Assembly (NCBI RefSeq): GCF_009601705.1 | Contig: NZ_CP045687.1 | Coordinates: 1,586,001 to 1,650,000, forward strand | Reading direction: 5' to 3' | Source of the DNA: Sulfolobus sp. E5-1-F | GTDB taxonomy: Archaea > Thermoproteota > Thermoprotei_A > Sulfolobales > Sulfolobaceae | Length of the DNA: 64,000 nucleotides | Part shown: in pieces, positions 22,064 to 28,918 of the stretch | Layout of the letters: the number at the start of each line of letters is the position of its first letter | Position numbering within the stretch: position 1 is the stretch's first letter | Program-made: the position numbers and the translations under genes | Notes under the pieces: model-generated | What the model saw: the letters and a program-made list of their open reading frames with translations, nothing else | Told to the model about the DNA's origin: nothing | Database searches by the model: none

Positions 22064-23359
22064 ATGGAAACGAATATATCAGTTACGTCTCAGATATTTA
22101 TATCAGAGTGTTTAGGTATGATAGACGTTTCCAGTTTAACTGAAGAACAGAGGATAAAAATTGTAGAGACGGTCCTACAAAAGGGCATCTCGTATGAAGA
22201 ACTAGGTATAGACAGAGTAACATGGTGGAGGTATAAAAATAAGAAAAGGAAAATACCAGACGAAGTAGTCCAAAAGGCAACTGGTTATTTAACATCGGAC
22301 GAATTCCTTCAATTAACTACCGGAGTCGATACGTCAAAAATAGGAATTAATGAGGCTATAGGGGTAATCATAAAAGCTACCAAGGATCCGGAGTTTCGAG
22401 AACTGTTTCTATCAATGTTACAAAGGAGCTTAGGGGAGTTCATTAAAGCAGCCTCTTACTCTTATCCGGTAACTTCTGAGGACCTACAAACTTTCAAAAA
22501 ATTAATAGAAAAGAAGAAGGCCAAACGCACTTCAGAGGATCATTTAAGATATATAAATAGAGTACTTGCGGACAATAACTATGTAATTTCGCCCGATAAG
22601 ATTAAGGATTACTTATTCGAACAAGAGGAGGAAAGCGAACACAGAGCCAGAAAAATGGCTATTGTACTTAAGCTGTTTATCAAAGAAATAGTAAAGCCTA
22701 AAGATCCCATTCTTGCACAAATCCTCTATTATTCCTTTTCAATACCTCAACCTAGAACCAAATATAAGCCAACTATCCTTTCAGTAGACCTCCTTAAACG
22801 GATTTTTAGCGAGATTCAAGAAATAGGGAGTAAAACTTACTTTTTATTAGCCTCAGAGACCGGGCTGCGAACCGGAGAATTATTCCGTCTATCAATTGAA
22901 CAGATTGATTTAAAACATAGGGTGATTAGGCTGATGAAAGAAAACGAAACAAAGAGAGCTTACATAACGTTTTTACACAGAAAAACAGTCGAATGGATAG
23001 AAAAGAACTACATTTCTTATAGGGAAGAATACATAAGGAGGTTTTGGGGAGGGCCCATGGCACTGGGACAGGACGTAGAAAAATGGAAGACAAAGTTCTT
23101 CCCTATGAATGAAGATAAGATAAGAGCTGAGATAAAGACAGCTATGCAGAGAGCAGGCAAAGTATTCAGGCTATATGACTTAAGGGCCTTTTGGGCTAGC
23201 TATATGATTAAACAGGGAGTAAGCCCGATGATAGTGAATATTTTTCAGGGCCGTGCAGCACCAAATCAGTTTAGAATCTTGCAAGAGCATTACTTACCTT
23301 TTTCAGAAGAAGAGCTTAGAGAAATATATGAGAAATATGCCCCAAAACTATTGAGTTAA
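22064..23359 (+). CDS. int: tyrosine integrase, unpartitioned plasmid type
   Basis: 431 residues. C-terminal tyrosine recombinase domain with GLRTGE (Arg269), possible Lys298 in ETKRAY, YDLRAFWASYM (Arg374) and the nucleophile candidate Tyr410 in EHYLPF. The N-terminal 80 residues contain a HTH-like stretch (VTWWRYKNKKRKIP). The gene lies complete beside attL, unlike SSV-type integrases that split on integration, and matches the class in Sulfolobus conjugative plasmids. It would recombine the plasmid attP with the tRNA-Phe 3' end. Starts 79 nt after the tRNA; converges with the regulator operon, overlapping it by 12 bp. Confidence 0.92.
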   Translation: METNISVTSQIFISECLGMIDVSSLTEEQRIKIVETVLQKGISYEELGIDRVTWWRYKNKKRKIPDEVVQKATGYLTSDEFLQLTTGVDTSKIGINEAIGVIIKATKDPEFRELFLSMLQRSLGEFIKAASYSYPVTSEDLQTFKKLIEKKKAKRTSEDHLRYINRVLADNNYVISPDKIKDYLFEQEEESEHRARKMAIVLKLFIKEIVKPKDPILAQILYYSFSIPQPRTKYKPTILSVDLLKRIFSEIQEIGSKTYFLLASETGLRTGELFRLSIEQIDLKHRVIRLMKENETKRAYITFLHRKTVEWIEKNYISYREEYIRRFWGGPMALGQDVEKWKTKFFPMNEDKIRAEIKTAMQRAGKVFRLYDLRAFWASYMIKQGVSPMIVNIFQGRAAPNQFRILQEHYLPFSEEELREIYEKYAPKLLS

Positions 23360-23644
23360 GGGTTCTAAAACCAGGGTAACTTCTCTGTTTTCCTTCATTA
23401 TTCTTTCCCAAACTATTGATAATTCCTTTGGTAAGATTATAGCATATTTGCCCCCTCCTGCTTTGAAAGGCTTTCTGACTCCCAATTTCAGCGTCTCGTT
23501 TTTGTCTATTATTGTAACAAAAGCAGGGATCGGGAGAAGGTCATTGAAGTCCTGTGGAATGTAAATCGTATAATAAGTATAGTTTCCTTTGGTCTTCCTA
23601 TATACTCGACGTTTTGGGATAACTAATGGCATTGTTAGTGCCAT
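23348..23644 (-). CDS. 98-residue plasmid protein, possible AbrB-like
   Basis: Last gene of the leftward small-gene operon. Two beta-rich segments, YYTIYIPQDFNDLLPIPAF and KYAIILPKELSIVWERIM, resemble duplicated swapped-hairpin (SpoVT/AbrB-type) patterns ending in a hydrophobic strand, but the match is weak. A DNA-binding role would fit its operon of regulators. Otherwise unrecognised. Overlaps the integrase 3' end. Confidence 0.6.
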   Translation of the reverse strand: MALTMPLVIPKRRVYRKTKGNYTYYTIYIPQDFNDLLPIPAFVTIIDKNETLKLGVRKPFKAGGGKYAIILPKELSIVWERIMKENREVTLVLEPLTQ

Positions 23645-23650
23645 CCCAGT

Positions 23651-23926
23651 TCACCCGGTAAACTCCCCGGTTTCCTCTTTGAGCTTTTCGATTATCTTTT
23701 TCAGATGGAGGTCCTGCTTTTCCTTGCTTGATATCTGCAAAGCTATTTCTATCCCTCTTAATAGTATATCCCTCTGACTCCTTAATTTTTCATTCTCCTT
23801 CCTAAGAGCCTCTAACTTCTTCTGTAATACTAACACTCTGTTCTCCAGGGCAGTGATTGTATTGATCGCTCTGCTGTATTGAACTTGCAGCTCCCTGTTT
23901 TCCTCTATAATTTCGTTAATTGTCAT
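23651..23926 (-). CDS. 91-residue coiled-coil protein
   Basis: Mostly heptad-patterned helix (about residues 8-60, rich in L/E/K/R), so a coiled-coil dimer is likely. Its last residues, EETGEFTG, are encoded by a copy of the plasmid motif (23659-23673), so the C-terminus is set by that DNA repeat. ATG overlaps the stop of the ribbon-helix-helix gene. Function unknown; a replication or copy-control role is suggested only by the operon. Confidence 0.65.
   Translation of the reverse strand: MTINEIIEENRELQVQYSRAINTITALENRVLVLQKKLEALRKENEKLRSQRDILLRGIEIALQISSKEKQDLHLKKIIEKLKEETGEFTG
23659..23673. repeat. plasmid motif copy (TAAACTCCCCGGTTT)
   Basis: One-base variant of the plasmid-wide motif, inside the 3' end of the coiled-coil gene. 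Confidence 0.8.
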
Positions 23927-24071
23927 CTTTCTTCACCAGTGTTTTCTGCTGGAACAGATAGAATTTGATAGCTTCTCTGATAACTTCGCTACGCTCTTTT
24001 CTGTTATTTACACAGTATAGATCTAGCTTCGTCAAAAGTTCTTCATCCACTTTGAACGTTACAACCCTCAT
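23916..24071 (-). CDS. CopG-like ribbon-helix-helix regulator
   Basis: 51 residues, read directly from the sequence. N-terminal strand RVVTFKVDEELLTKLDLYC, then the helix-turn-helix RKERSEVIREAIKFYL: the classic ribbon-helix-helix layout of CopG-type repressors. The ATG abuts the stop of the upstream gene, and GGAGGTGAG precedes it. CopG homologues are known in the replication-control operons of Sulfolobus plasmids, so copy control or autoregulation is likely. Confidence 0.88.
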   Translation of the reverse strand: MRVVTFKVDEELLTKLDLYCVNNRKERSEVIREAIKFYLFQQKTLVKKDDN

Positions 24072-24344
24072 TTAGCTCACCTCCTCAAATTCTAAATATT
24101 CTAAAATTTTGAATTTCATTATTTTTCCGTTTGAAATAATCTCAAACGGGATATTATGCTCAGAGTCGTTTCCCCTTATTGTAAGCTGTACATTGTTATA
24201 AAGCATCGCTTCTACGATGATTTTGTTGGGATCAAATTCGAAATTGAGATATTTCGATAGTAATGATGCTGCAGTATTCTTTATCTTTAGTATTAGTATG
24301 TCAATATCATCTTTCGTTAATAATAACTCGTCAGTCATAGCCAT
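24072..24344 (-). CDS. 90-residue plasmid protein
   Basis: Acidic start (TDELLLTKDDIDILILKIKN), then beta-strand-rich C-terminal half (NNVQLTIRGND, NIPFEIISNGKIMKFKILEY). No recognisable domain. Part of the leftward regulator operon directly before the ribbon-helix-helix gene. Function unknown. Confidence 0.6.
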   Translation of the reverse strand: MAMTDELLLTKDDIDILILKIKNTAASLLSKYLNFEFDPNKIIVEAMLYNNVQLTIRGNDSEHNIPFEIISNGKIMKFKILEYLEFEEVS

Positions 24345-24410
24345 TTTCTTAACCCCTCCCTTCTCTCTATCTTCTTATTCCTTCCCTCTTTCTCTAATGC
24401 TTCTAACAGT

Positions 24411-24605
24411 TCATCTTTGTATTTCTCTAACCAGAATTTGTATTAGCTCGTCAGTGTACTGGTATGCTATTTTTTCCAAATCTTCGTCACTAAGCTCAAC
24501 GTCATCAATATCTATTTCAATGTCGTCATAGCATACGATTCCATTTTTAGTACAACTGCAATTATTGTACGCTAGTTCGTCAAACTTCTTCCAGTTCATC
24601 TTCAT
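24411..24605 (-). CDS. 64-residue acidic protein with Cys cluster
   Basis: Short protein with CSC and a further Cys nearby (NNCSCTKNGIVCYDD), then an Asp/Glu-rich stretch (DIEIDIDDVELSDEDLEK) and a helix. The cysteines could bind a metal. Start overlaps the stop of the preceding gene (ATGA). No family recognised. About 66 nt without a gene follow before the next ORF. Confidence 0.55.
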   Translation of the reverse strand: MKMNWKKFDELAYNNCSCTKNGIVCYDDIEIDIDDVELSDEDLEKIAYQYTDELIQILVREIQR

Positions 24606-24940
24606 TCCTCCTCACCAAACTGCTGTACTATCTTCAATGCCTTCCTTGCCTTTTCAGCAACTCTCTTCTTCAGCCATTCTAGTGCCTTTTCGTTAGCCTG
24701 AACTATCAATAATACTTTTTCATCAGATAATCTTATTTCATGATTTACGAGCTTGTAGTACGCAGTTTTGCTTAACTCTCTTGCCTCTACTAGTTCCCAG
24801 ATTGTATCTGCGAACTCATCCGCGAATTCCTCTTTATCTTCTACGTCTAATAGAGAGATTAAAAAAAGGATATTTTGGGTTTCCCCGTGAACAGGGGTGT
24901 TTTCCTTTGAAACCTGAAGTGTGAACATTTCTGTTATCAC
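24602..24940 (-). CDS. 112-residue helical plasmid protein
   Basis: First gene of the leftward operon. GTG at 24940 or ATG at 24928 could start it. Mostly helical, with a HTH-like middle (TAYYKLVNHEIRLSDEKVLLI) resembling DNA-binding helices that recognise sites through a short turn. Its promoter region holds two ATACGT-type palindromes, so its expression is probably controlled together with the divergent DUF5678 gene. Function unknown. Confidence 0.6.
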   Translation of the reverse strand: MITEMFTLQVSKENTPVHGETQNILFLISLLDVEDKEEFADEFADTIWELVEARELSKTAYYKLVNHEIRLSDEKVLLIVQANEKALEWLKKRVAEKARKALKIVQQFGEEE

Positions 24941-24944
24941 TATG

Positions 24945-24959
24945 ATACGTATAACGTAT
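24945..24959. promoter_or_regulatory. operator 1, ATACGT-N3-ACGTAT family
   Basis: ATACGTATAACGTAT is a perfect 6-bp inverted repeat with a 3-nt spacer, in the divergent gap 24941-25029. Four more sites of the same family follow up to 26243. Confidence 0.7.
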
Positions 24960-24978
24960 TAGGTATATAAATTTTTTG

Positions 24979-24993
24979 ATACGTAAAGCGTAG
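24979..24993. promoter_or_regulatory. operator 2, ATACGT-N3-ACGTAT family
   Basis: ATACGTAAAGCGTAG, one perfect and one degenerate half-site, centred 34 bp from operator 1. An AT-rich TATATAAATTT lies between the two. Confidence 0.6.
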
Positions 24994-25029
24994 AGTATGT
25001 TAATATTCCTATAAAGCAATAGTAGTTAT

Positions 25030-25227
25030 ATGCCGGAGAGTTTGGTTGTCAAAGATCCTAAATACCTGGGTAAGTTCATAGCCGTGGACGAGGACTTCAA
25101 TATTATAGGGTATTCGGATTCGAAGGAAGAATTGAAGAGAGAGTTAGCGGAAAAGGGTTATAGTATCACAGATTACGATATAATATATGTCCCTAAATCC
25201 CTCCAAAAAGATTCTAAAAGTGATTAA
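25030..25227 (+). CDS. DUF5678-domain small protein
   Basis: 65 residues, nearly all one domain: KYLGKFIAVDEDFNIIGYSD then KEELKRELAEKGY and YDIIYV. This matches the DUF5678 pattern known from small proteins often found beside aspartyl proteases. The same domain forms the N-terminus of the protein at 34508. The overlapping next gene encodes a retropepsin-like protease, supporting a functional pair. Two ATACGT palindromes precede it. Molecular role unknown. Confidence 0.75.
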   Translation: MPESLVVKDPKYLGKFIAVDEDFNIIGYSDSKEELKRELAEKGYSITDYDIIYVPKSLQKDSKSD

Positions 25228-25627
25228 ATTTTCTGATTTTTACGGAAATCTTATTCCCTTACTAAAAATAAGGTTTGAATGCCCCAAGGTGGGGAAAGAT
25301 AAACTAGTGTTAGGACTGATAGATACAGGCAGTAGATACACAGTAGTTAACAAATACACTGTTAACGAATGTTTTACAGAAGATGAGATAAAAGGTAGAC
25401 ATGTAGATAAAGTGATAATCAATAACAAGGAGCACTATAGATATTCGTTTAGGTTAATCTTTCCTCAACTTGACAATATAAGCAATATCTTTAATGCAGC
25501 AGTATTAGAATATAGTCCTTTTCCAGAAGAAATAATTCCGGCTATAATTTTAGGTAGAGAAGATTTCTTACGTAATATTATATTGTGTATATATAAATCC
25601 GAATGGATGACAATATATATTGATTAA
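25187..25627 (+). CDS. retropepsin-like aspartic protease
   Basis: 146 residues from ATG 25187; GTG 25220 would leave only an 8-nt overlap with the preceding gene and may be the true start. The retroviral-type active-site motif LVLGLIDTGSRYTVV (Asp46, DTG) is followed, about 75 residues later, by AIILGREDF, corresponding to the second hydrophobic-Gly motif of the fold. One catalytic Asp per chain implies a homodimer. Coupled to the DUF5678 gene. Substrate unknown. Confidence 0.75.
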   Translation: MSLNPSKKILKVIKFSDFYGNLIPLLKIRFECPKVGKDKLVLGLIDTGSRYTVVNKYTVNECFTEDEIKGRHVDKVIINNKEHYRYSFRLIFPQLDNISNIFNAAVLEYSPFPEEIIPAIILGREDFLRNIILCIYKSEWMTIYID

Positions 25628-25680
25628 TAGTTCCAGTACTCCCACACCGCTATTTATTATTTTGTATTAAATGACCAAAC

Positions 25681-25851
25681 ATGGATAAAGATTGTTATCT
25701 AAAAGGATTCGAGGATTGCTTAGATTTAGTATTAATAGAATTGAAGAAATCTAAGAATTTAGAGGAAGCAAAAGTACGCATAGAGGTAATCTACACAGAG
25801 TTAAAAGAGAATAAATACGAGGTTATAAGAAAAATGCTAAATTTGGATTAA
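25681..25851 (+). CDS. 56-residue helical protein
   Basis: ATG 25681 to TAA 25851. Charged, helical (CLDLVLIELKKSKNLEEAK, then VIYTELKENKYEVIRKML). It ends 4 bp inside the convergent wHTH gene. Lies between the protease and the regulators of module 1. No family recognised. Confidence 0.5.
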   Translation: MDKDCYLKGFEDCLDLVLIELKKSKNLEEAKVRIEVIYTELKENKYEVIRKMLNLD

Positions 25852-26150
25852 ACCTCTACCGAAGGTTTTTGCGGGTGTTTGGAACTTTCATTGACTATGT
25901 CAACTATTTCTTTTAACCTCTTAGCTACTTCCTTCCCGTATTCCGTCAAAAATATAAGCCTTCTTCTTGGGAACGTATCTTCCCTCTTATCATAAACAAG
26001 ACCTAATTCCATTAATTCGTCTATAGCTTTCTTAATCGCGTTAGGATTACTCCCTGTTTTTTCAGATATATCCCTAAATGCAGACCCATCTTTTTCGAGT
26101 AAGAATAACAGTACCCTTTGTTGCATTTCAGTAAGCTCTGTACGTTTCAC
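25848..26150 (-). CDS. wHTH regulator of module 1, leftward
   Basis: 100 residues, GTG start at 26150. Winged helix-turn-helix: TEMQQRVLLFLLEKDGSAF, recognition region ISEKTGSNPNAIKKAIDEL, wing FPRRRLIFLTEYGKEV. Clear paralogue of the leftward regulator at 36094 (shared FPR[RK][RK]xI-LT-GKE pattern and LKxIxDI tail). Operator 3 (26141-26153) overlaps its start codon, so autoregulation is likely. Confidence 0.8.
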   Translation of the reverse strand: MKRTELTEMQQRVLLFLLEKDGSAFRDISEKTGSNPNAIKKAIDELMELGLVYDKREDTFPRRRLIFLTEYGKEVAKRLKEIVDIVNESSKHPQKPSVEV

Positions 26151-26153
26151 GTA
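26141..26153. promoter_or_regulatory. operator 3, over the wHTH start codon
   Basis: TACGTTTCACGTA is a perfect inverted repeat with 3-nt spacer. It covers the GTG start of the leftward wHTH gene. Confidence 0.65.
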
Positions 26154-26195
26154 ATAGACTTATACAATATTATATAATTAATATATGTAAACTGC

Positions 26196-26208
26196 TACGT
26201 GAAACGTA
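26196..26208. promoter_or_regulatory. operator 4
   Basis: TACGTGAAACGTA, perfect half-sites with a GAA spacer, in the divergent promoter between the two wHTH genes. Confidence 0.65.
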
Positions 26209-26228
26209 TAGGAATATTTATATATTAG

Positions 26229-26243
26229 ATACGCTATACGTAT
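26229..26243. promoter_or_regulatory. operator 5, just before the rightward wHTH start
   Basis: ATACGCTATACGTAT ends 3 nt before the ATG at 26247 and follows the TATA-like TTTATATATTA, so a bound repressor would block transcription start. Confidence 0.65.
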
Positions 26244-26246
26244 CAT

Positions 26247-26522
26247 ATGAAAATAAGAGATCAGTTGATGTACCCGACAGCTAAGATTTTACTAGTTTTA
26301 TTGGACGGACCAAAGACGGATAAGGAAATAAGAGAAATTCTTGGAATGAGCTTGACTACGTATCATGAAAACATAACATGGCTGATCGCAAACGGATATA
26401 TTGAGAAAAAGGAAGAAAGATATACACTTACTGAAAAAGCCAGGCAACAACTAATTAAGACGTTCTTGCCATTTTCGAGATATATAGAGAAATTGAAAGA
26501 AACTGCCATTACATTAACTTAA
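26247..26522 (+). CDS. wHTH regulator of module 1, rightward
   Basis: 91 residues. Winged helix: LMYPTAKILLVLLDGPKTDK, recognition helix EILGMSLTTYHENITWLI, wing KKEERYTLTEKARQQL. Divergent from the other module-1 regulator, as at 36094/36469. Probably a transcription factor that binds one or more of the ATACGT-type palindromes. A single-membrane-helix protein and a PIP-box protein follow. Confidence 0.8.
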   Translation: MKIRDQLMYPTAKILLVLLDGPKTDKEIREILGMSLTTYHENITWLIANGYIEKKEERYTLTEKARQQLIKTFLPFSRYIEKLKETAITLT

Positions 26523-26554
26523 AAAAAGAGGGCTAATGGCTGGAGGGGTGATCA

Positions 26555-26662
26555 ATGAAAGTATTCTCTGCAATTCTTATAAGCATTACGCTGTTACTCA
26601 TCATCTTCTTCATCATCTTACAACTGGAATTTCTCTCAAAAGAGAGTAAACTGGGGGGTTAA
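26555..26662 (+). CDS. 35-residue membrane peptide
   Basis: ATG 26555, preceded by GGAGGGGTGAT. One hydrophobic helix (FSAILISITLLLIIFFIIL), then a short charged tail whose last codons (KLGG, stop) come from a copy of the plasmid motif. Too small for family recognition; coding is suggested by the strong ribosome binding site and tight spacing to the next gene (1 nt). Confidence 0.55.
   Translation: MKVFSAILISITLLLIIFFIILQLEFLSKESKLGG
26647..26662. repeat. plasmid motif copy (TAAACTGGGGGGTTAA)
   Basis: Six-G variant, containing the stop codon of the 35-residue peptide and placed just before the start of the next gene. Confidence 0.75.
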
Positions 26663-26663
26663 C

Positions 26664-27263
26664 ATGCTAATAGCCATGGGACATACGGTCTATGGAGAGA
26701 GAATAAGAAGAGATTTTCCTAATATCTTAGTATATCCTGAGTTTTTCGACTCTAAGAGAGAACTAATCCAGGGTGATTTCAAAAATTATGTGAAGAAGCT
26801 TTGGAATCTGAGAACTATTATTAAAATCGCAATATATCCCGACTACATCTACTACACGCTTACGGTCCCGAAGAATGTGGAATACATTATTCCGGTCCAT
26901 TCATTAAATGAAGGAGTAGTAAGGATTTACAAACAGTTAAGCAATTTTACAAAAGTCTGGTTGGGCTTTGCATCAAACGAGAAATACAGAGACTATGAGA
27001 TTACTGATTTTATTGAATTTGCTAAAAGGCTTAACGCTAAGAGGTGGTACCTCGGCGTATCAACCAAAAGAGAATTAAGAGAAGCAATACGATGGAACTT
27101 TGATGGCCTAGACATAACTACGATGCTTCTAGGGAAGTTCGAACAGATAAAGAACTTAGATTATGTGGTGAGAAAGCTCAGGGAACTACTAAACTATACA
27201 AAATCTCAGGGATCCCAAAGGCAAACTACTCTTTATGAATTCGTTAACTGGGGGGTTTACTGA
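26664..27263 (+). CDS. 199-residue protein with C-terminal PIP-box
   Basis: Alternating strand/helix pattern compatible with an alpha/beta barrel-like fold (VWLGFASNEKYRDYEITDF, then WYLGVSTKRELREA and FDGLDITTMLLG). No enzyme family recognised with confidence. Near the C-terminus QTTLYEF (residues 187-193) fits the PCNA-interacting peptide consensus QxxLxxF as used by crenarchaeal replication proteins. The final VNWGVY is encoded by a plasmid motif copy. Located just before the origin-like region, so a role in recruiting the host sliding clamp to plasmid replication is a reasonable guess. Confidence 0.6.
   Translation: MLIAMGHTVYGERIRRDFPNILVYPEFFDSKRELIQGDFKNYVKKLWNLRTIIKIAIYPDYIYYTLTVPKNVEYIIPVHSLNEGVVRIYKQLSNFTKVWLGFASNEKYRDYEITDFIEFAKRLNAKRWYLGVSTKRELREAIRWNFDGLDITTMLLGKFEQIKNLDYVVRKLRELLNYTKSQGSQRQTTLYEFVNWGVY
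27244..27259. repeat. plasmid motif copy (TTAACTGGGGGGTTTA)
   Basis: Six-G variant within the last codons of the PIP-box protein, reading V-N-W-G-V-Y. Confidence 0.75.
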
Positions 27264-27264
27264 G

Positions 27265-27594
27265 ATGAGGAAAAACACTCCTGCAAAAATCATGAAGTTA
27301 CTAGAATCAGGTCCTAAGTCTGCAGGTGAAATAGCCTCAGTTCTCAATATACAGTCCAAAGAAGTATATCCGTGTGTTAGGAGATTAGTAAAATGGGGAT
27401 TTGTTGAAGCTGAAGGAACAGCCAATTTAAGGATATACAGACTTACCGATAAGTACTATCAGTTTAAGGAATATGCGGAAAGAGCTAATCTATCCGACGC
27501 TATTTCGGAGTTAGAAAAGATACTGAAAAGGAAACTGACAAACGACGAGATATACGCATTAGTCTGGCTCAGGGTGAGACTATGGAGACAATAA
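27265..27594 (+). CDS. wHTH protein near the origin-like region (a)
   Basis: 109 residues from ATG 27265, 1 nt after the preceding stop. wHTH: PAKIMKLLESGPKSAGEIA, recognition region NIQSKEVYPCVRRLVKWGFV, wing ANLRIYRLTDKYY. Shares an EVYPxxxRxxxW pattern with the next gene, so the two are probably paralogous. An in-frame upstream ATG at 27235 overlaps the preceding gene and is less likely. Candidate replication initiator or repressor. Confidence 0.7.
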   Translation: MRKNTPAKIMKLLESGPKSAGEIASVLNIQSKEVYPCVRRLVKWGFVEAEGTANLRIYRLTDKYYQFKEYAERANLSDAISELEKILKRKLTNDEIYALVWLRVRLWRQ

Positions 27595-28133
27595 CACCGC
27601 TTTTTAGATCTGAAAAGACGCTAGCTACATTTGAACTACTTGCGGATCTCAGGCCCCACACTGCTGCAGAAATAGCTGCATATATAGGAATAGATGATTC
27701 ACGCGAGGTCTACCCCAGGCTAAAACGCTGGACCTCTCTGATCGAAATAAGGAAGATAGGGATCAGAAAGAATATTTACAGACTTAAGGACAGGGTAGTA
27801 GAGGCGGTAAAGAGAGGACTAAAGATATCAACGAAAACTGAAAAGGTCCTAAAGAAGGCTGAGAGGGTAATGAGAAAGACTATGGGAAGAGAACTGACTG
27901 ATGAGGAGAAGGTAGTACTTGAGTTCCTTATTAATTATTATAAGGAGACTGGAAAGAAGTGGTATGAAGGGAAAGTAGAACCTGTAGTGCAGACAATTGC
28001 CAGGGTAAAAGGGTTGGATCCTAGTGATGTTGTTTCTGCGATACTGTCTCTATATCAAGCAGGGCTGATAGCGTTATGGCCTGACGCTGATAGGCCTAAG
28101 AAAGTGGCCGTAACTAAAACACTTCTTGCATGA
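27582..28133 (+). CDS. wHTH protein near the origin-like region (b)
   Basis: 183 residues, overlapping the preceding gene by 13 nt. The N-terminal wHTH (TFELLADLRPHTAAEIAAYI, then SREVYPRLKRWTSLIEIRK) resembles that of its neighbour. A basic linker (about residues 75-105) and a second helical, HTH-like C-terminal domain follow (VQTIARVKGLDPSDVVSAIL). Two DNA-binding domains immediately beside a long repeat-bearing non-coding region make it the best candidate initiator-type protein in the element. No RepA motif recognised. Confidence 0.65.
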   Translation: METITPLFRSEKTLATFELLADLRPHTAAEIAAYIGIDDSREVYPRLKRWTSLIEIRKIGIRKNIYRLKDRVVEAVKRGLKISTKTEKVLKKAERVMRKTMGRELTDEEKVVLEFLINYYKETGKKWYEGKVEPVVQTIARVKGLDPSDVVSAILSLYQAGLIALWPDADRPKKVAVTKTLLA

Positions 28134-28200
28134 GAGAATAACAATTAGTTAACACTATCAACCTTTTTTCTCAATTTTGTAAAATAAATTCTAACAAGCG

Positions 28201-28273
28201 TTAACTCCCCAGTTTAATTTGTAAATTTTTGTCTAAAAGTGTAATTAACTCTTTGAATAAACTCCTCAGTTTA
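28201..28273. repeat. two plasmid motif copies
   Basis: TTAACTCCCCAGTTTA at 28201-28216 and the one-base variant TAAACTCCTCAGTTTA at 28258-28273, both in non-coding DNA just after the wHTH genes. Confidence 0.85.
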
Positions 28274-28559
28274 TTAAAATAAAATTCAATCTTCTCTAAA
28301 AAGAGATATAATATATATAACTACTACCGAAAACATTCCAAACACATTTACTACAAAACTCACTTCACTTTTTACTTTCAATTTTACGTATTTTTACATA
28401 AGCTAACATATAGCAATTGTTTAAGCTAATTGAATTTTTTATTTCACTTTTAGAAAAATTTTAGAAGATGAGAGGCCTTACACTGAGGAAACTACCCTGG
28501 GCCTACTTTTTCATTCCAAAATTCACTGGGCCTTTCACTTTAGTAGTAGTTAATAATAG

Positions 28560-28575
28560 TAAACTCCCCAGTTTC
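28560..28575. repeat. plasmid motif copy (TAAACTCCCCAGTTTC)
   Basis: Perfect motif core, 9 bp from the left arm of the 50-bp inverted repeat. Confidence 0.85.
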
Positions 28576-28583
28576 TCTAGAAA

Positions 28584-28633
28584 AAAAATTCAAACTTTAC
28601 GCGGTCCTTTTCTATATGCGCACTTCACTTTTT
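28584..28633 (+). repeat. left arm of 50-bp inverted repeat
   Basis: This segment recurs in inverted orientation at 49341-49390 with about three mismatches. The identical core includes CGGTCCTTTTCTATATGCGC. The two arms enclose about 20.7 kb holding the conjugation genes and insertion sequences. Confidence 0.85.
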
Positions 28634-28803
28634 TGCATACTTTATGAAACTTACTTTTTCACTTTTTCTTACTATTTTCGCAATTTTCAATCTATTATTT
28701 CTTTCATTTTTTGTCTAATTTTCTACTTTGAATTTATTTACTTTTTATCGCAACGCTCCTTCGCCCGCCCCAATTTCACCGGGCCCCCCAGGTCAGACAG
28801 TCA

Positions 28804-28878
28804 GTAGGTCCAGATTAGAAGTAGGTCCAAGGGATCCGATTAGTTAGTAGGCCCTGTAGGTCCATAGTAGGTAGGTCC
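28804..28878 (+). repeat. GTAGGTCC direct repeats
   Basis: GTAGGTCC occurs at 28804, 28821, 28856 and 28871, with a variant GTAGGCCC at 28847. Irregularly spaced short iterons in the origin-like region; possible initiator binding sites. Confidence 0.6.
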
Positions 28879-28899
28879 TTTTAGGAAGTAGGGAGGGGT

Positions 28900-28918
28900 T
28901 AAGGGGCGAAGCCCCTTA
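28900..28918. other. GAA-loop hairpin in origin-like region
   Basis: AAGGGGC and GCCCCTT pair around a three-base GAA loop, with one more A-T pair outside. It is the strongest hairpin in the non-coding region and could mark a replication or transfer site; it has no T-run like a terminator. Confidence 0.5.

Noticed and set aside
22064-23359. Split SSV-type integrase
   Set aside because: The gene is continuous next to attL and no integrase fragment lies near attR.
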